Shown here: piece after piece, positions 1-8,514 of the stretch
How positions within the stretch are numbered: the stretch's first letter is position 1
How the letters are laid out: each line of letters starts with the position of its first letter
DNA from: Lutibacter sp.
GTDB lineage: Bacteria > Bacteroidota > Bacteroidia > Flavobacteriales > Flavobacteriaceae
Direction: 5' to 3'
Assembly: GCA_003516285.1 (NCBI GenBank)
Contig: DPCK01000154.1
Location: 1-24,868, forward strand
Length of the DNA: 24,868 nt
Notes under the pieces: model-generated
What the model was told of the DNA's origin: nothing
The model's database searches: none
The model's input: only the letters and a program-made list of their open reading frames with translations
Translations under genes and position numbers: made by a program

Positions 1-3000
1 TTACAGTTGTAACAGATGAGGCGGACAATTGTGGAACAGCGACAGTAACTTTTGTAAGTCAAACAGCAGACCCATTAGTAAATAATGGAACGATTACCAG
101 AACCTATCGTGTGAATGATGGAAACGGAAATACTACAGATGTCTTTCAAACAATTAACATTAATGACACCACACCGCCAGTTATTGCAGGAACAATCACA
201 CCGACAACCGTTGAAGGTTGCAGCATCTCAGCGGCGCCGACAGCCAAAACAACAGTGACTGAATTGGAAGCCATAACAGGAAATATTACCGTTACGGATG
301 CTTGCACAGCAGATGCAAATATTACGGTATCTCATAGCGATGGAGTTTCTGGATCTTGTCCAATTGTAATCACCAGAACATATACCGTAACTGATGCCAG
401 TGGAAATGCATCAACAGTTACGCATTTAATAAACATTGCTGACACTACAAACCCCACAGCAAGCAATCCTGCTCCAATTACGGTAAGTGGAGCTGCTCCT
501 GGTTTTGATATCGCGGTTGTAACAGACGAATCGGATAATTGTACAACTATTCCGATAGTTACTTTTAGAGGTGATACTTCAGCTGGCACATGCCCACAAG
601 TAGTAACCAGAACTTACAGGGTAACTGATAACTGTGGAAATTATGTAGATGTTACACAACTTATTACTGTCACAGAAATTATTGCTCCAATTGCCCGTTG
701 CAAAACTAATTTTACAGTACAATTAAGCAATGAAACTGGAACCGCAACCATTACGGCCAATGATATTGATAATGGCTCAACAGATAATTGCGGAATTGCA
801 AATAGGAGTGTTAGCCCAAATACATTTGACTGTGATGACATTGGAAATAATACAGTAACTTTAACGGTAACTGATATTTACGGAAATACGGCCACATGCA
901 CTTCAACAGTAATTGTAGAGGCACCAACGATTGACGGAGGTTTATTAACTGGATATCTTGATACAGATAATCCTGCAAATGCATCAGCCATTATAGATGT
1001 TACTTCTTGTCCTTATGATGTAAATACGGGCACTCCGGCAGTTAATAGTGCTATTTTGAATTTGGCTATTCCTCTTGAATTTCAAGATGACATAGTTCGA
1101 TGGGAATTTTCTGTAAATGGTGGATACACTTGGAGTTCTATTGCAAACACCACAACAACTTATACTTATTCAAACATTACGGTAACAACATTGGTGAGGG
1201 TAGTTATTCAGGTTGGCAGCACTTGTGTTAAATATTCCCCAAGGGTTATATTAAATGTAATCCCTCCAGATATTAAACCTACAATTATAGGTGCAACTGT
1301 GTTTGATGCTTGTTTAGGTACTCCAGTAACAGTTGTAGCGCAAAGCGAGTATGCAAATAATCAATTGGTTAATAATGGTGGTATGTTTAATTATGCAAAT
1401 CCTGAAGGTTGGCGCGTAAATGGCGATGACAGCAATATTATTCCGGCAGCCTCCTCGAATGAAAAAAATGAATTATGGGCAGAAACCACCAACCAGAGTG
1501 GCGGAAGGGATATGAATGGAACACTCTATAATGCGCTTGATCCAAAATACGCTATTGTTCACGGTGATTTAACAGACCCGAAAATTAAAATTAAAGGTGT
1601 TACTTGGGGTCAAACGTGGTCGTCATTAGAAACGCCTATTTTTAATACATTAGGATTAGATACCGCCACATTACAGTTTGATCAGGCTTACTTTTTGGAG
1701 GCTACAGCCTGGTTGAAAATTGAAATATCTTTGAATGGAGGCCAAAATTACAATATCACATTGGATCCCGGCATTAATCTTTTTAATAGTCTGCAACATA
1801 ATTATACAGGACCAAGCACCTCGGGGGCAGGCACTCATTTAGCAAATTTTGTTGCCACAAGTATTGATCTTCAGGATTATATAGGGCTGACAAATTTAAG
1901 AATTCGTTTTATGTTCGAAGGAGGAAGTTCTAAGAAGAGTTCTTGGGCACTTGATAATATTCAAATTCCTGATATGCCTATTGATGAAATCATAGAATGG
2001 ACGGATTCAGACGGAAATGTTGTTACAACGGGCTATTCCACCACAATAACAACGGTAACACCTGGTGTTCAGGTATATGGTGCAACTTCTCTAATAAATA
2101 GTTGTAGGGCTCCCGGAGATGAAGGGACAGAGTTTATTACCATAAATGCGAGTTTGGCTTATGCTGGTGAGAATATATCACCTGTTGGGGGAGAATGTGG
2201 AGACAATACAGTTTCTCTTAATGCTTATGACAATACTAAAACAGCTCAGCAAAATTATGACAATGGTCTTTGGAAATCAGGTCTTTATGTTTATCCAGAT
2301 GAGTTATATGATCATGACAATAATGCCAGCACGCCAGATAGGACAGGTGTTGATTATCCCGGCACAGGTGAAATTGGGGAATGGACTGTTACAACAGCTC
2401 CAAATTCCTCTTGTGGTTCATCCTATTCATTTTCAGATATAAACAGCCCAACATCTACTTTTACGGGTGAAGTTGGAACATATACTTTAACTTGGACAGT
2501 TGCCGGTTGTGCAAGCACTGTACAGGTAACCATCAATAGTTGCACAACTATTGATTTCGACGGAAACAACGATTATGTGACTTTTTATGACAATTATGAT
2601 TTGACTGGCCAATTTAGTATTGAAGTTTGGGTTAAACCGGAATCAATATCTGGCACTCAAAGTATTTTTTCAAAAAGGGATGCCAATAATCTAACAGATG
2701 GATATGATTTAAGTCTTAATGTTGGTAACGTTACCTTTAACTGGAACAATGGCGAAAGTATTTCGTCAAGCCCTTATGTTATTGGAACGGACAGATGGTA
2801 CCATATTGCAGTTACATTTAATGGAACTGTTTACAAAATGTTTATTGATGGCATTGAAATAGCAGCACCTGTTAATGGAAGTTCACCAATTTCTAATGGC
2901 GTGGAGTGTTTGTTGGGTGCAATGGTTAATACCAACTTTCCGCCAAACAATACAAATAATCATTTTAATGGATGGATGGATGAATTCAGAGTTTGGAACA

Positions 3001-5294
3001 AAGCCCTTGATGTTCAACATTTGAGACAAATGATGAATCAGGAAATCAAACTTTTTGGAACTGATGATGTTATGGGAGAAGTTATTCAGATTAAAGTTTC
3101 TGGTCCTGATAATGATTTGAACGGAACCGATGATGATATTTTGTTATGGTCTCACCTTCAGGGATATTATAGATTTGCTGTTGGTTGTGGATACTTAACT
3201 GCCTACAAAGGATTAAATGGCAGATTAAGGAATATTGAAGATTTTTATAATCAAACAGCACCAATACCATATACTTCGGCTAATGATGGCAACTGGGATA
3301 CGATGAGTACTTGGACACAACCAATAGTTTGGGACGCTCCAAATAGCATTGGTATAAACGGTGATTCTATTGATTGGAATATTGTGAGAACTTCGAACAA
3401 TATCAGTTCGGGAGTCAGAAATATCACCTTATTGGGTTTAATTTCAGAATCCGGTAAATTAACAATGGAAGGAATTACTGACGCTGACGGCACAGGCACT
3501 GGCCACGGCTTATGGATTACCAATTACTTAAAGCTAGATGGCAGTATTGATTTACAAGGAGAATCACAATTGGTGCAAAAAAGATATGGGTATTATAATG
3601 ATCCTCCGGCTAATAATAACTTTATAACAACACAATTCAGCGAAAGTATTTTTGAGCCAACCAGCTCCGGTTATATAGAACGCGACCAGCAAGGCCAAAA
3701 AAATAGTTTCAATTACAATTACTGGTCATCACCGGTAAGTCAGCAAGGTGGCTTAACTAACAATGCGCCATATGCCATTAAAGATATTTTAAGAGATGGC
3801 ACAACTTCTGCATCCCCTATTCCAATTACTTTTGGTGACGGTGCCTATTTTGCGGATTTTGCCAATTCGGGTGCCATAAAAATTAGCAACCGTTGGATAT
3901 GGGCTTACAATTCACCAACTCCAGCTGATAATACTGATTGGCAAAATTATTATCAATGGAAATATATTGGAAGTACGGTGCCAATAAAAGCCGGGGAAGG
4001 CTTTACAATGAAAGGAACTGGAGGTGCTGCTGCTGTTGATGTATTTCAAAACTATGTTTTTGTTGGGAAGCCCCATTCTGGAGATATTTCACTGAGTTTG
4101 TCCACAGACCAGACCTATTTAATCGGAAATCCTTATCCTTCTGCACTGGATGCCGATGAGTTTATTTTGGACAACATAAGTGTAGCAAACGGCGGTAGAA
4201 ATACAAATGGAAATATTTTTAACGGCGCATTGTATTTTTGGGATCATTTTGGATTAACGAATACTCATTTGCTGGCGCAATATACTGGAGGATATGCTAC
4301 TTATAACTTAACTGGACAAGTTTGGGCGATTGCCAACGTACCTTTGGGCATCAATAACAATTCTCACGGAGATAAAGTACCCGCACGCTATGTGCCTGTT
4401 GGTCAAGGATTTTTTGTTGACGGCACATTAGATCCAGCTGTGACCGGAACTGTAACAGTTGATGGCGGAACTTTAGTGTTTAAAAATAGCCAACGGGTAT
4501 TTGAACGTGAAGCTACCGGATCTTCAGTATTTTTGAAAGGCGTTAAAGCTAAAATTACAACAGCCGTAAATAGTGCTGAAGATGTTGATTCAAGGCCAAA
4601 AGTTAGGTTACAATTTAATTCCCCATTGGGCTACCAAAGAGGTTTATTGGCGGGCGTTGATGAAAGAACCACCAATAATTTTGATATTGGATTTGACGCG
4701 CCGCTGAATGAAGACAATAAAGAAGATATGTTTTGGCAACTTGGTAAAGGCAAATTGGTGATACAGGGCGTTAATAATTTTAACGAAGACCAGGAATTAC
4801 CGCTAGGTCTTAAAATTTCAAAAGCCGGTTTAGCCATCATTAAAATTGAGGAGGTCAACTATATTGATGAAAACGTCACCTTGCATATAAAAGATAAATT
4901 TACGGGGAAAACGCACAATATTTCCTACAAACCTTTTGAAATTGAACTGGAACCGGGCACCTATTTAGACAGATTTTCTTTAATTTTTAGAATGTTTACA
5001 TTAATGGATGATGATGTTGCCTCAGGGGTGTTGTTGGTGGAACCGCTGATTGAAGACCATAATTATCACGTATTTATGAACAATACCTTAGCGGAATTGC
5101 AAATAAAAAACAATGGCACTGATGAGATAAAAAGCATCTCCCTTTACAATAATTTGGGACAAACGATGGTTATATGGAACAAAGACCTGAACAGAAGAAT
5201 CATCTCATTGCCTGTAAAACTGGCAACCGGGGTGTATGTGGTTCAAATAAATACCATAAACGGCAGCATCAATAAAAGAATCATTATTGAATAG
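1..5294 (+). CDS. Giant T9SS-secreted surface protein with HYR/Ig-like repeats and a LamG domain (5' truncated by window)
   Basis: The frame is open from base 3, so the gene starts before the window; the GTG at 111 is only an internal Val. 1763 residues are visible. Bases 3 to about 925 encode four Ig/HYR-like units sharing TRTYxVTDxxGN and DNC motifs. About 1360-1980 encodes a jelly-roll-like segment ending in an ALDNI motif, typical of MAM/adhesin modules. About 2548-3010 encodes a Concanavalin A/LamG domain (start FDGNNDYV, end WMDEFRVWNKA). About 3640-4500 holds motifs common in large Bacteroidota surface proteins (NYWSSPVS, GEGFTMKG, LIGNPYPSALDADEF). The last ~70 residues (LYNNLGQ, LATGVYVVQI, KRIIIE) fit the type A sorting domain of the type IX secretion system. 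Expected to be exported by a Sec signal outside the window, then moved across the outer membrane by T9SS with removal of the tail. Adhesion or carbohydrate binding is inferred. No catalytic domain was recognised. Confidence 0.9.
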   Translation, partial: TVVTDEADNCGTATVTFVSQTADPLVNNGTITRTYRVNDGNGNTTDVFQTININDTTPPVIAGTITPTTVEGCSISAAPTAKTTVTELEAITGNITVTDACTADANITVSHSDGVSGSCPIVITRTYTVTDASGNASTVTHLINIADTTNPTASNPAPITVSGAAPGFDIAVVTDESDNCTTIPIVTFRGDTSAGTCPQVVTRTYRVTDNCGNYVDVTQLITVTEIIAPIARCKTNFTVQLSNETGTATITANDIDNGSTDNCGIANRSVSPNTFDCDDIGNNTVTLTVTDIYGNTATCTSTVIVEAPTIDGGLLTGYLDTDNPANASAIIDVTSCPYDVNTGTPAVNSAILNLAIPLEFQDDIVRWEFSVNGGYTWSSIANTTTTYTYSNITVTTLVRVVIQVGSTCVKYSPRVILNVIPPDIKPTIIGATVFDACLGTPVTVVAQSEYANNQLVNNGGMFNYANPEGWRVNGDDSNIIPAASSNEKNELWAETTNQSGGRDMNGTLYNALDPKYAIVHGDLTDPKIKIKGVTWGQTWSSLETPIFNTLGLDTATLQFDQAYFLEATAWLKIEISLNGGQNYNITLDPGINLFNSLQHNYTGPSTSGAGTHLANFVATSIDLQDYIGLTNLRIRFMFEGGSSKKSSWALDNIQIPDMPIDEIIEWTDSDGNVVTTGYSTTITTVTPGVQVYGATSLINSCRAPGDEGTEFITINASLAYAGENISPVGGECGDNTVSLNAYDNTKTAQQNYDNGLWKSGLYVYPDELYDHDNNASTPDRTGVDYPGTGEIGEWTVTTAPNSSCGSSYSFSDINSPTSTFTGEVGTYTLTWTVAGCASTVQVTINSCTTIDFDGNNDYVTFYDNYDLTGQFSIEVWVKPESISGTQSIFSKRDANNLTDGYDLSLNVGNVTFNWNNGESISSSPYVIGTDRWYHIAVTFNGTVYKMFIDGIEIAAPVNGSSPISNGVECLLGAMVNTNFPPNNTNNHFNGWMDEFRVWNKALDVQHLRQMMNQEIKLFGTDDVMGEVIQIKVSGPDNDLNGTDDDILLWSHLQGYYRFAVGCGYLTAYKGLNGRLRNIEDFYNQTAPIPYTSANDGNWDTMSTWTQPIVWDAPNSIGINGDSIDWNIVRTSNNISSGVRNITLLGLISESGKLTMEGITDADGTGTGHGLWITNYLKLDGSIDLQGESQLVQKRYGYYNDPPANNNFITTQFSESIFEPTSSGYIERDQQGQKNSFNYNYWSSPVSQQGGLTNNAPYAIKDILRDGTTSASPIPITFGDGAYFADFANSGAIKISNRWIWAYNSPTPADNTDWQNYYQWKYIGSTVPIKAGEGFTMKGTGGAAAVDVFQNYVFVGKPHSGDISLSLSTDQTYLIGNPYPSALDADEFILDNISVANGGRNTNGNIFNGALYFWDHFGLTNTHLLAQYTGGYATYNLTGQVWAIANVPLGINNNSHGDKVPARYVPVGQGFFVDGTLDPAVTGTVTVDGGTLVFKNSQRVFEREATGSSVFLKGVKAKITTAVNSAEDVDSRPKVRLQFNSPLGYQRGLLAGVDERTTNNFDIGFDAPLNEDNKEDMFWQLGKGKLVIQGVNNFNEDQELPLGLKISKAGLAIIKIEEVNYIDENVTLHIKDKFTGKTHNISYKPFEIELEPGTYLDRFSLIFRMFTLMDDDVASGVLLVEPLIEDHNYHVFMNNTLAELQIKNNGTDEIKSISLYNNLGQTMVIWNKDLNRRIISLPVKLATGVYVVQINTINGSINKRIIIE
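3..925 (+). repeat. Tandem HYR/Ig-like protein repeats within the surface protein
   Basis: Four divergent units of about 55-90 codons. The first and third are closest: both contain VVTDE-(A/S)-DNC, then TRTYRV and a GN turn. The second keeps TRTYTVTDASGN. The fourth is more divergent (DNCG, TLTVTDIYGNTATC). Paired cysteines recur in each unit. At least one further unit may precede the window edge. Confidence 0.7.
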
Positions 5295-5314
5295 TTAAAT
5301 GGAGTTAGTCTTTG

Positions 5315-5336
5315 CGCTAAACCAGATTGCTTAGCG
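5315..5336 (+). terminator. Weak hairpin after the surface-protein gene
   Basis: CGCTAA at 5315-5320 pairs with TTAGCG at 5331-5336 over a 10-nt loop, 21 nt after the stop codon at 5294. No T-run follows, so it is not a classic intrinsic terminator. It may separate expression of the adhesin from that of the small gene at 5399. Confidence 0.25.
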
Positions 5337-5398
5337 TACCCAAACATCGTTTTGATTGAAAATAAAAAATAGGGATTTTATTGATAAATTACAAAAAA

Positions 5399-5614
5399 AT
5401 GCGAATAAAAATCTTGACATATTTTTGTTGTGTATTCTTGATGTTATCAAGTGTCTCTGTTTTTGCGCAAAAAATAGATCCTCCAGAACCAAAACCTAAT
5501 GGACCACCAATTGGTCCAGGCCTACCCATAGACGGCGGTCTTTCCTACCTATTTATAATTGGTACAGTTTATGGGATTTATGCGATCAGGAAAAAATTTA
5601 CGATTGAAGATTGA
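5399..5614 (+). CDS. Small PID-CTERM-like sorting-signal protein
   Basis: A 71-residue protein if started at the ATG at 5399; an in-frame TTG at 5381 would add six residues but leads poorly into the signal peptide. Residues 1-24 form a Sec signal peptide (MRIKIL, hydrophobic core, SVFAQ). After it comes a short Pro/Gly-rich linker (KIDPPEPKPNGPP, IGPG), then LPIDGG, one hydrophobic segment (LSYLFIIGTVYGIYAI) and a basic end (RKKFTIED). This Pro-Ile-Asp, membrane helix, basic-tail arrangement matches what Bacteroidota annotation calls a PID-CTERM protein-sorting domain; the link comes from memory of that annotation, not a search. The mature part is almost only the sorting signal, so the cargo would be a tiny exported peptide. 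It lies 104 nt after the T9SS adhesin on the same strand. Confidence 0.75.
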   Translation: MRIKILTYFCCVFLMLSSVSVFAQKIDPPEPKPNGPPIGPGLPIDGGLSYLFIIGTVYGIYAIRKKFTIED

Positions 5615-5616
5615 CG

Positions 5617-5640
5617 CCCTTCGACTCCGCTCAGGGTGAC
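5617..5640. repeat. Short dispersed-type palindromic repeat
   Basis: Starting two bases after the stop of the small PID gene, the 24-bp element has CCCT (5617-5620) and AGGG (5633-5636) as inverted ends and finishes in GTGAC. It closely resembles a short intergenic motif that I recall recurring in many bacterial genomes, including Bacteroidota. It lies between convergent genes. Only one copy is seen in this window. Confidence 0.5.
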
Positions 5641-5685
5641 GGAATTACAATCTACAAATAATTTTCAACTTCCAACTTTGTACTT

Positions 5686-6171
5686 TCAGCCTTCGGTATC
5701 CCGTCTCCCGTCTTCGGTCTTCCGTCTCCAAGTAAACAGCCATTCTTTATTGGTCGCATCATCACTTTCTTTGATGAGTTTAAATCCATTTTTTTCATAG
5801 AAATGTTTTAGCCATTCCTCTTCAATGGTAAGCCAATATTTTTGGGTGGGGTTTAGGTTCTTCAATAAAGTAAGCCATTGCGAGGCCAAATTCCGATTTC
5901 TTTTTTCCAGCGGAACCCAAATAAAACCGAGATACAAATAGCCTTCAGAAAATAAATATTGAAGGGAACGTTCAAAATCACTCATATCGGGCAGGCTTTT
6001 TGAAAAAACGAGTCCGCCGGCAACCACTTCCTCATTTTCTTTTAAAACGTATATTTTTGCAGCTTCGTTGTAGCTTTCCCAATAAGGTACAATAAGATCT
6101 TGCCAATCTTCGGGCAATATATTAAAAAACAGTTCAGGGTTGTTGGTGGCGTTGCTAAATTGGATGTTCAT
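5686..6171 (-). CDS. GNAT-family N-acetyltransferase with a repeat-derived C-terminus
   Basis: 161 residues. The fold pattern is GNAT-like: an acidic/aromatic N-terminal region; a beta strand AAKIYVLKENEEVVAGGLVF; the strand YLYLGFIWVPLEKRNRNLAS, which holds the acetyl-CoA-binding turn (RNRNLA in place of the usual R/QxxGxG/A); then the YWLTIEEEWLKHFYEKNGFK end typical of the domain (FYEKNGF). Substrate unknown. The recognisable domain stops at about residue 148 (NKEWLFTW). The final dozen residues (KTEDGRRDTEG) are encoded by a 7-bp tandem repeat at 5694-5728, so the original stop was probably lost. Single gene, convergent with the gene at 5399. Confidence 0.75.
   Translation of the reverse strand: MNIQFSNATNNPELFFNILPEDWQDLIVPYWESYNEAAKIYVLKENEEVVAGGLVFSKSLPDMSDFERSLQYLFSEGYLYLGFIWVPLEKRNRNLASQWLTLLKNLNPTQKYWLTIEEEWLKHFYEKNGFKLIKESDDATNKEWLFTWRRKTEDGRRDTEG
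5694..5728. repeat. Heptamer tandem repeat (5 units) inside a gene's 3' end
   Basis: Five consecutive 7-bp units on the plus strand: CGGTATC, CCGTCTC, CCGTCTT, CGGTCTT, CCGTCTC. Consensus is C(C/G)GT(A/C)T(C/T). The array sits in the last codons of the minus-strand GNAT gene and continues its frame. The preceding stretch (5661-5690) is also a simple CAACTT/ACTTT-rich sequence. Confidence 0.8.
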
Positions 6172-6237
6172 ATATTAAAAAATTTGTAAATAATCAGTCT
6201 TTTAAGGATATATGTGTAATCAACTTACAGCCTATTT

Positions 6238-6338
6238 TAACCGCAAGGTTCGCAAAGTTTTACCAAAGTATGCAATTTCTTTAGTATTGCTGAAATGCAT
6301 CGCGTTCTTTGTGTATTTTTTTGCGCCCTTTGCGGTTA
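6238..6338. repeat. Intergenic inverted-repeat element (~100 bp)
   Basis: The 19-bp arms 6238-6256 and 6320-6338 are inverted copies matching at 16 of 19 positions (TAACCGCAA...CGCAAA against TTTGCG...TTGCGGTTA). They enclose a 63-bp A/T-rich middle without coding capacity. The CGCAAAG/CTTTGCG wording is familiar from intergenic repeats in Bacteroidota. The element fills the middle of the 291-bp gap 6172-6462, which otherwise shows no gene. Confidence 0.6.
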
Positions 6339-6462
6339 ATTTAATCTAAATGACAGTAAGTTTCAATGGTTCTGTTTGGTTCTGGAAATTAATAAACTTG
6401 TGCTGAAAGAAGTAGTTTGTTAATTTTTATAACGTTAAGTACTCCAAACTTAAGGCACTTAT

Positions 6463-7800
6463 TTACAACAATCCCCAAGACATAAGTTTGTCAGAATCTT
6501 CCAGCCAGCGGTCGCCAATATCTGTTCTGTAATAGCAGTTGTTCACAATGAGATTTCCAATACGATTGTACATCATTTTTTGTGCATCTCTCATCGTGAT
6601 GCCTGTTCCCGTAACCAATACCGCAATGCCGGTATCGGCGGTTATAAGCCATTCATCATTTACTTTTTTCAAATGCATTGGGTGAATTCCTTCTTTCATT
6701 TCTTTTTTGAAAATAACCACGGAATCTTTTGAAAATAAGTTGAAAGTTTTTTTGTCATCAAAAGGAAAGGGCGGTACCACCACAAAAGCGCCAATTTGAA
6801 ACCCTTTTTTTACATTGATGGTAAAATTTTCGCCGTTTGCTATTTTATAAAGCATATTTCCAAAAGGCTCGTGAACTCCGGCACGTTGTATAAATATTTG
6901 CGGAAATCCGAAGCGGGAGGTAAATTCTAAAGGATAAATGCCATTTCCGTTTACAATGCAATTGATGTCGATATGGCCTCTAAAATTTTTTTTGGCCAAA
7001 GTGGGTTCAAATTTTTTCAAGGTTGCATCAAATATAGGAGAATCTTTTACCCAAAACATACTGCTTCCCATTTCTCCGGTGGAAACCCCCAATTCCTTCG
7101 GAAAAAGTTTTTTATGTTCAAAAGTAATGTTAAGCGGATAAATAAATTCAGTGCCGTTAAAAAATCCGGATACCGATATTTCAACGCCTTTAACTTTTCT
7201 CTGAAGTTGAAAAGTGCCAAAATCATTTCCCCACGATTTTTCATAAGCTTTTAATACCCTCATTACATCTAATCCCTCATCATCATTTCCAACAAAAAGC
7301 AATTGTTTAAATTCTTGGGTTTCTCCGCTGGGTTTAATTACATAAGCGTCCGGATTTTTTTGAACATACGTTATGGCGTCCTTAAAATTGAAAAACTCTT
7401 TCCAGGGCAAGGTTTTTACTTTATGTTTTTTAAGTTCATCCTGTCCAAAATTTCGGTCCAGCTCTAAATTATCAGTATATGTTGATCCGCCAAAAACAAT
7501 TTTTCCGGCATTGCGCAATTCTTCACATTCTTTTCCGAAGCCAGTATAATCAAAAATAATAATATCGGCCCAGTTAACGTGTTTTTTCCAGTCCAACACT
7601 TTTGTCACAAAACCATATCCAATTTCTCTGTAAGGTTTTTCTTCGACATATAATTTTACGTGATTTCCTTCTAATAAAGTTGCGTAGGCAATATCTAAAG
7701 ATTCGCCCCAACGCGATACAAACAAGAAATTTTTTTTAACAGTTCCATTTACTTTTGAATTGGGGGAAGTTTCTTTCAACGGATTAATTATTTTACTCAT
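6463..7800 (-). CDS. Divergent PurD-like ATP-grasp ligase
   Basis: 445 residues. From about residue 95 it follows the phosphoribosylamine-glycine ligase layout: a GKIVFGGSTYTDNLELDR segment (PurD: pre-ATP-grasp region binding the acceptor), an ATP-grasp stretch with YVIKPSGETQEFK and FQLQRKVKGVEISVSGFF, metal/ATP-binding HIDINCIVNGNGIYPLEFTS, and a C-terminal barrel ending with YYRTDIGDRW, much like the PurD end. The N-terminus lacks the GSGGREH signature of housekeeping PurD and instead reads NFLFVSRWGESLDIAYATLL. So it is likely a paralogous ATP-grasp ligase joining a carboxylate to an amine, with unknown substrates. PurD function itself is possible but less likely, since no purine gene is nearby. 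Start is the ATG at 7800. Confidence 0.7.
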   Translation of the reverse strand: MSKIINPLKETSPNSKVNGTVKKNFLFVSRWGESLDIAYATLLEGNHVKLYVEEKPYREIGYGFVTKVLDWKKHVNWADIIIFDYTGFGKECEELRNAGKIVFGGSTYTDNLELDRNFGQDELKKHKVKTLPWKEFFNFKDAITYVQKNPDAYVIKPSGETQEFKQLLFVGNDDEGLDVMRVLKAYEKSWGNDFGTFQLQRKVKGVEISVSGFFNGTEFIYPLNITFEHKKLFPKELGVSTGEMGSSMFWVKDSPIFDATLKKFEPTLAKKNFRGHIDINCIVNGNGIYPLEFTSRFGFPQIFIQRAGVHEPFGNMLYKIANGENFTINVKKGFQIGAFVVVPPFPFDDKKTFNLFSKDSVVIFKKEMKEGIHPMHLKKVNDEWLITADTGIAVLVTGTGITMRDAQKMMYNRIGNLIVNNCYYRTDIGDRWLEDSDKLMSWGLL

Positions 7801-7873
7801 AATTAATATCTATTTTCTATTAAAATATGTTAAATATAAAGTTTGAAGCATAAATGAAATAAAGATTTAAAAA

Positions 7874-8176
7874 TTACTCTAACATCACCAAATCAACAAT
7901 AATTGAAGCGTAATATTCCTCACCATATTCGCCTTTTGTGGTTTCAATTTTGTAAGTGATGTTAAATTTTTTACCGATAAAACTTTTTTTGGTAAGGTCA
8001 AATTTTTCTTTGGCTGCAGCTTCAACACCTTCAAAAAAGAAACTGTTGTCATTAAAGTCCGTAAAATAATAGAATCCTTCTTCGTGGCCAAAAAAAGTTG
8101 CTTTAATGCTGAGGGTTTCTTGGTCTTTTACAAAAACAAAGGATAATAAGGTGAATAAAGTAATCAATGTTTTCAT
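7874..8176 (-). CDS. Small secreted protein of unknown function
   Basis: 100 residues starting at the ATG at 8176. The N-terminus MKTLITLFTLLSFVFVKDQ looks like a signal peptide. The remainder is rich in Phe/Tyr and Lys/Glu and appears all-beta (IKATFFGHEEGFYYFTDF; FNITYKIETTKGEYGEEYY). No family recognised. It lies 73 nt upstream of the PurD-like gene on the same strand and could be co-transcribed, although the gap allows a separate promoter. Confidence 0.7.
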   Translation of the reverse strand: MKTLITLFTLLSFVFVKDQETLSIKATFFGHEEGFYYFTDFNDNSFFFEGVEAAAKEKFDLTKKSFIGKKFNITYKIETTKGEYGEEYYASIIVDLVMLE

Positions 8177-8514
8177 ATTTTATTATTAAAAGTTTTTAGG
8201 AGGTTAGAAATCATAATCAAGCAATTTAATTAATTTCTGAAACATTGTTTGGCTGCTTCAGGCAATTCGACATTAAAAAATTAAATACCACCCATTAATT
8301 AGCATTTTTTATTACCGAAAATTGAAAAAGTTATTGGGTATTTTCTATAGCAAATATAGAGCAAAATTCAAGAATTGCGTTAAATTCACATAAATTATTT
8401 AAGCAATTGATTTGTATAATTTAACGCTTGGAATACCGTAAATTTGGTAAATTTGTTTTTTGTCAAATTAAATGTAAATTGTGATGATTTTCCAAACTTT
8501 AAATTTTCTTCAAA
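8177..8514. other. 338-bp divergent intergenic region
   Basis: A/T-rich gap between the divergent genes starting at 8176 (-) and 8515 (+). I see no coding frame or RNA gene in it. Its right part carries the promoter-like site at 8428-8455. Confidence 0.6.
8428..8455 (+). promoter_or_regulatory. Bacteroidota-type promoter for the lipoprotein gene
   Basis: TTG at 8428-8430, a 17-nt spacer, then TAAATTTG at 8448-8455. This matches the flavobacterial consensus TTG-N17-23-TAnnTTTG. A second perfect TAnnTTTG (8439-8446) lies directly before it as part of a tandem TAAATTTGG duplication. The expected transcript start leaves a leader of about 50 nt before the ATG at 8515. Confidence 0.55.

Noticed and set aside
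2146..2442. Plus-strand frame of 98 codons inside the surface protein gene
   Set aside because: Different frame from the real gene, Met- and Ile-rich composition typical of an out-of-frame read, no own start context.
111..5294. GTG at 111 as the start of the large surface protein
   Set aside because: The same frame stays open to base 3 and encodes another repeat unit (DNCG, TRTYRV), so the gene starts outside the window.
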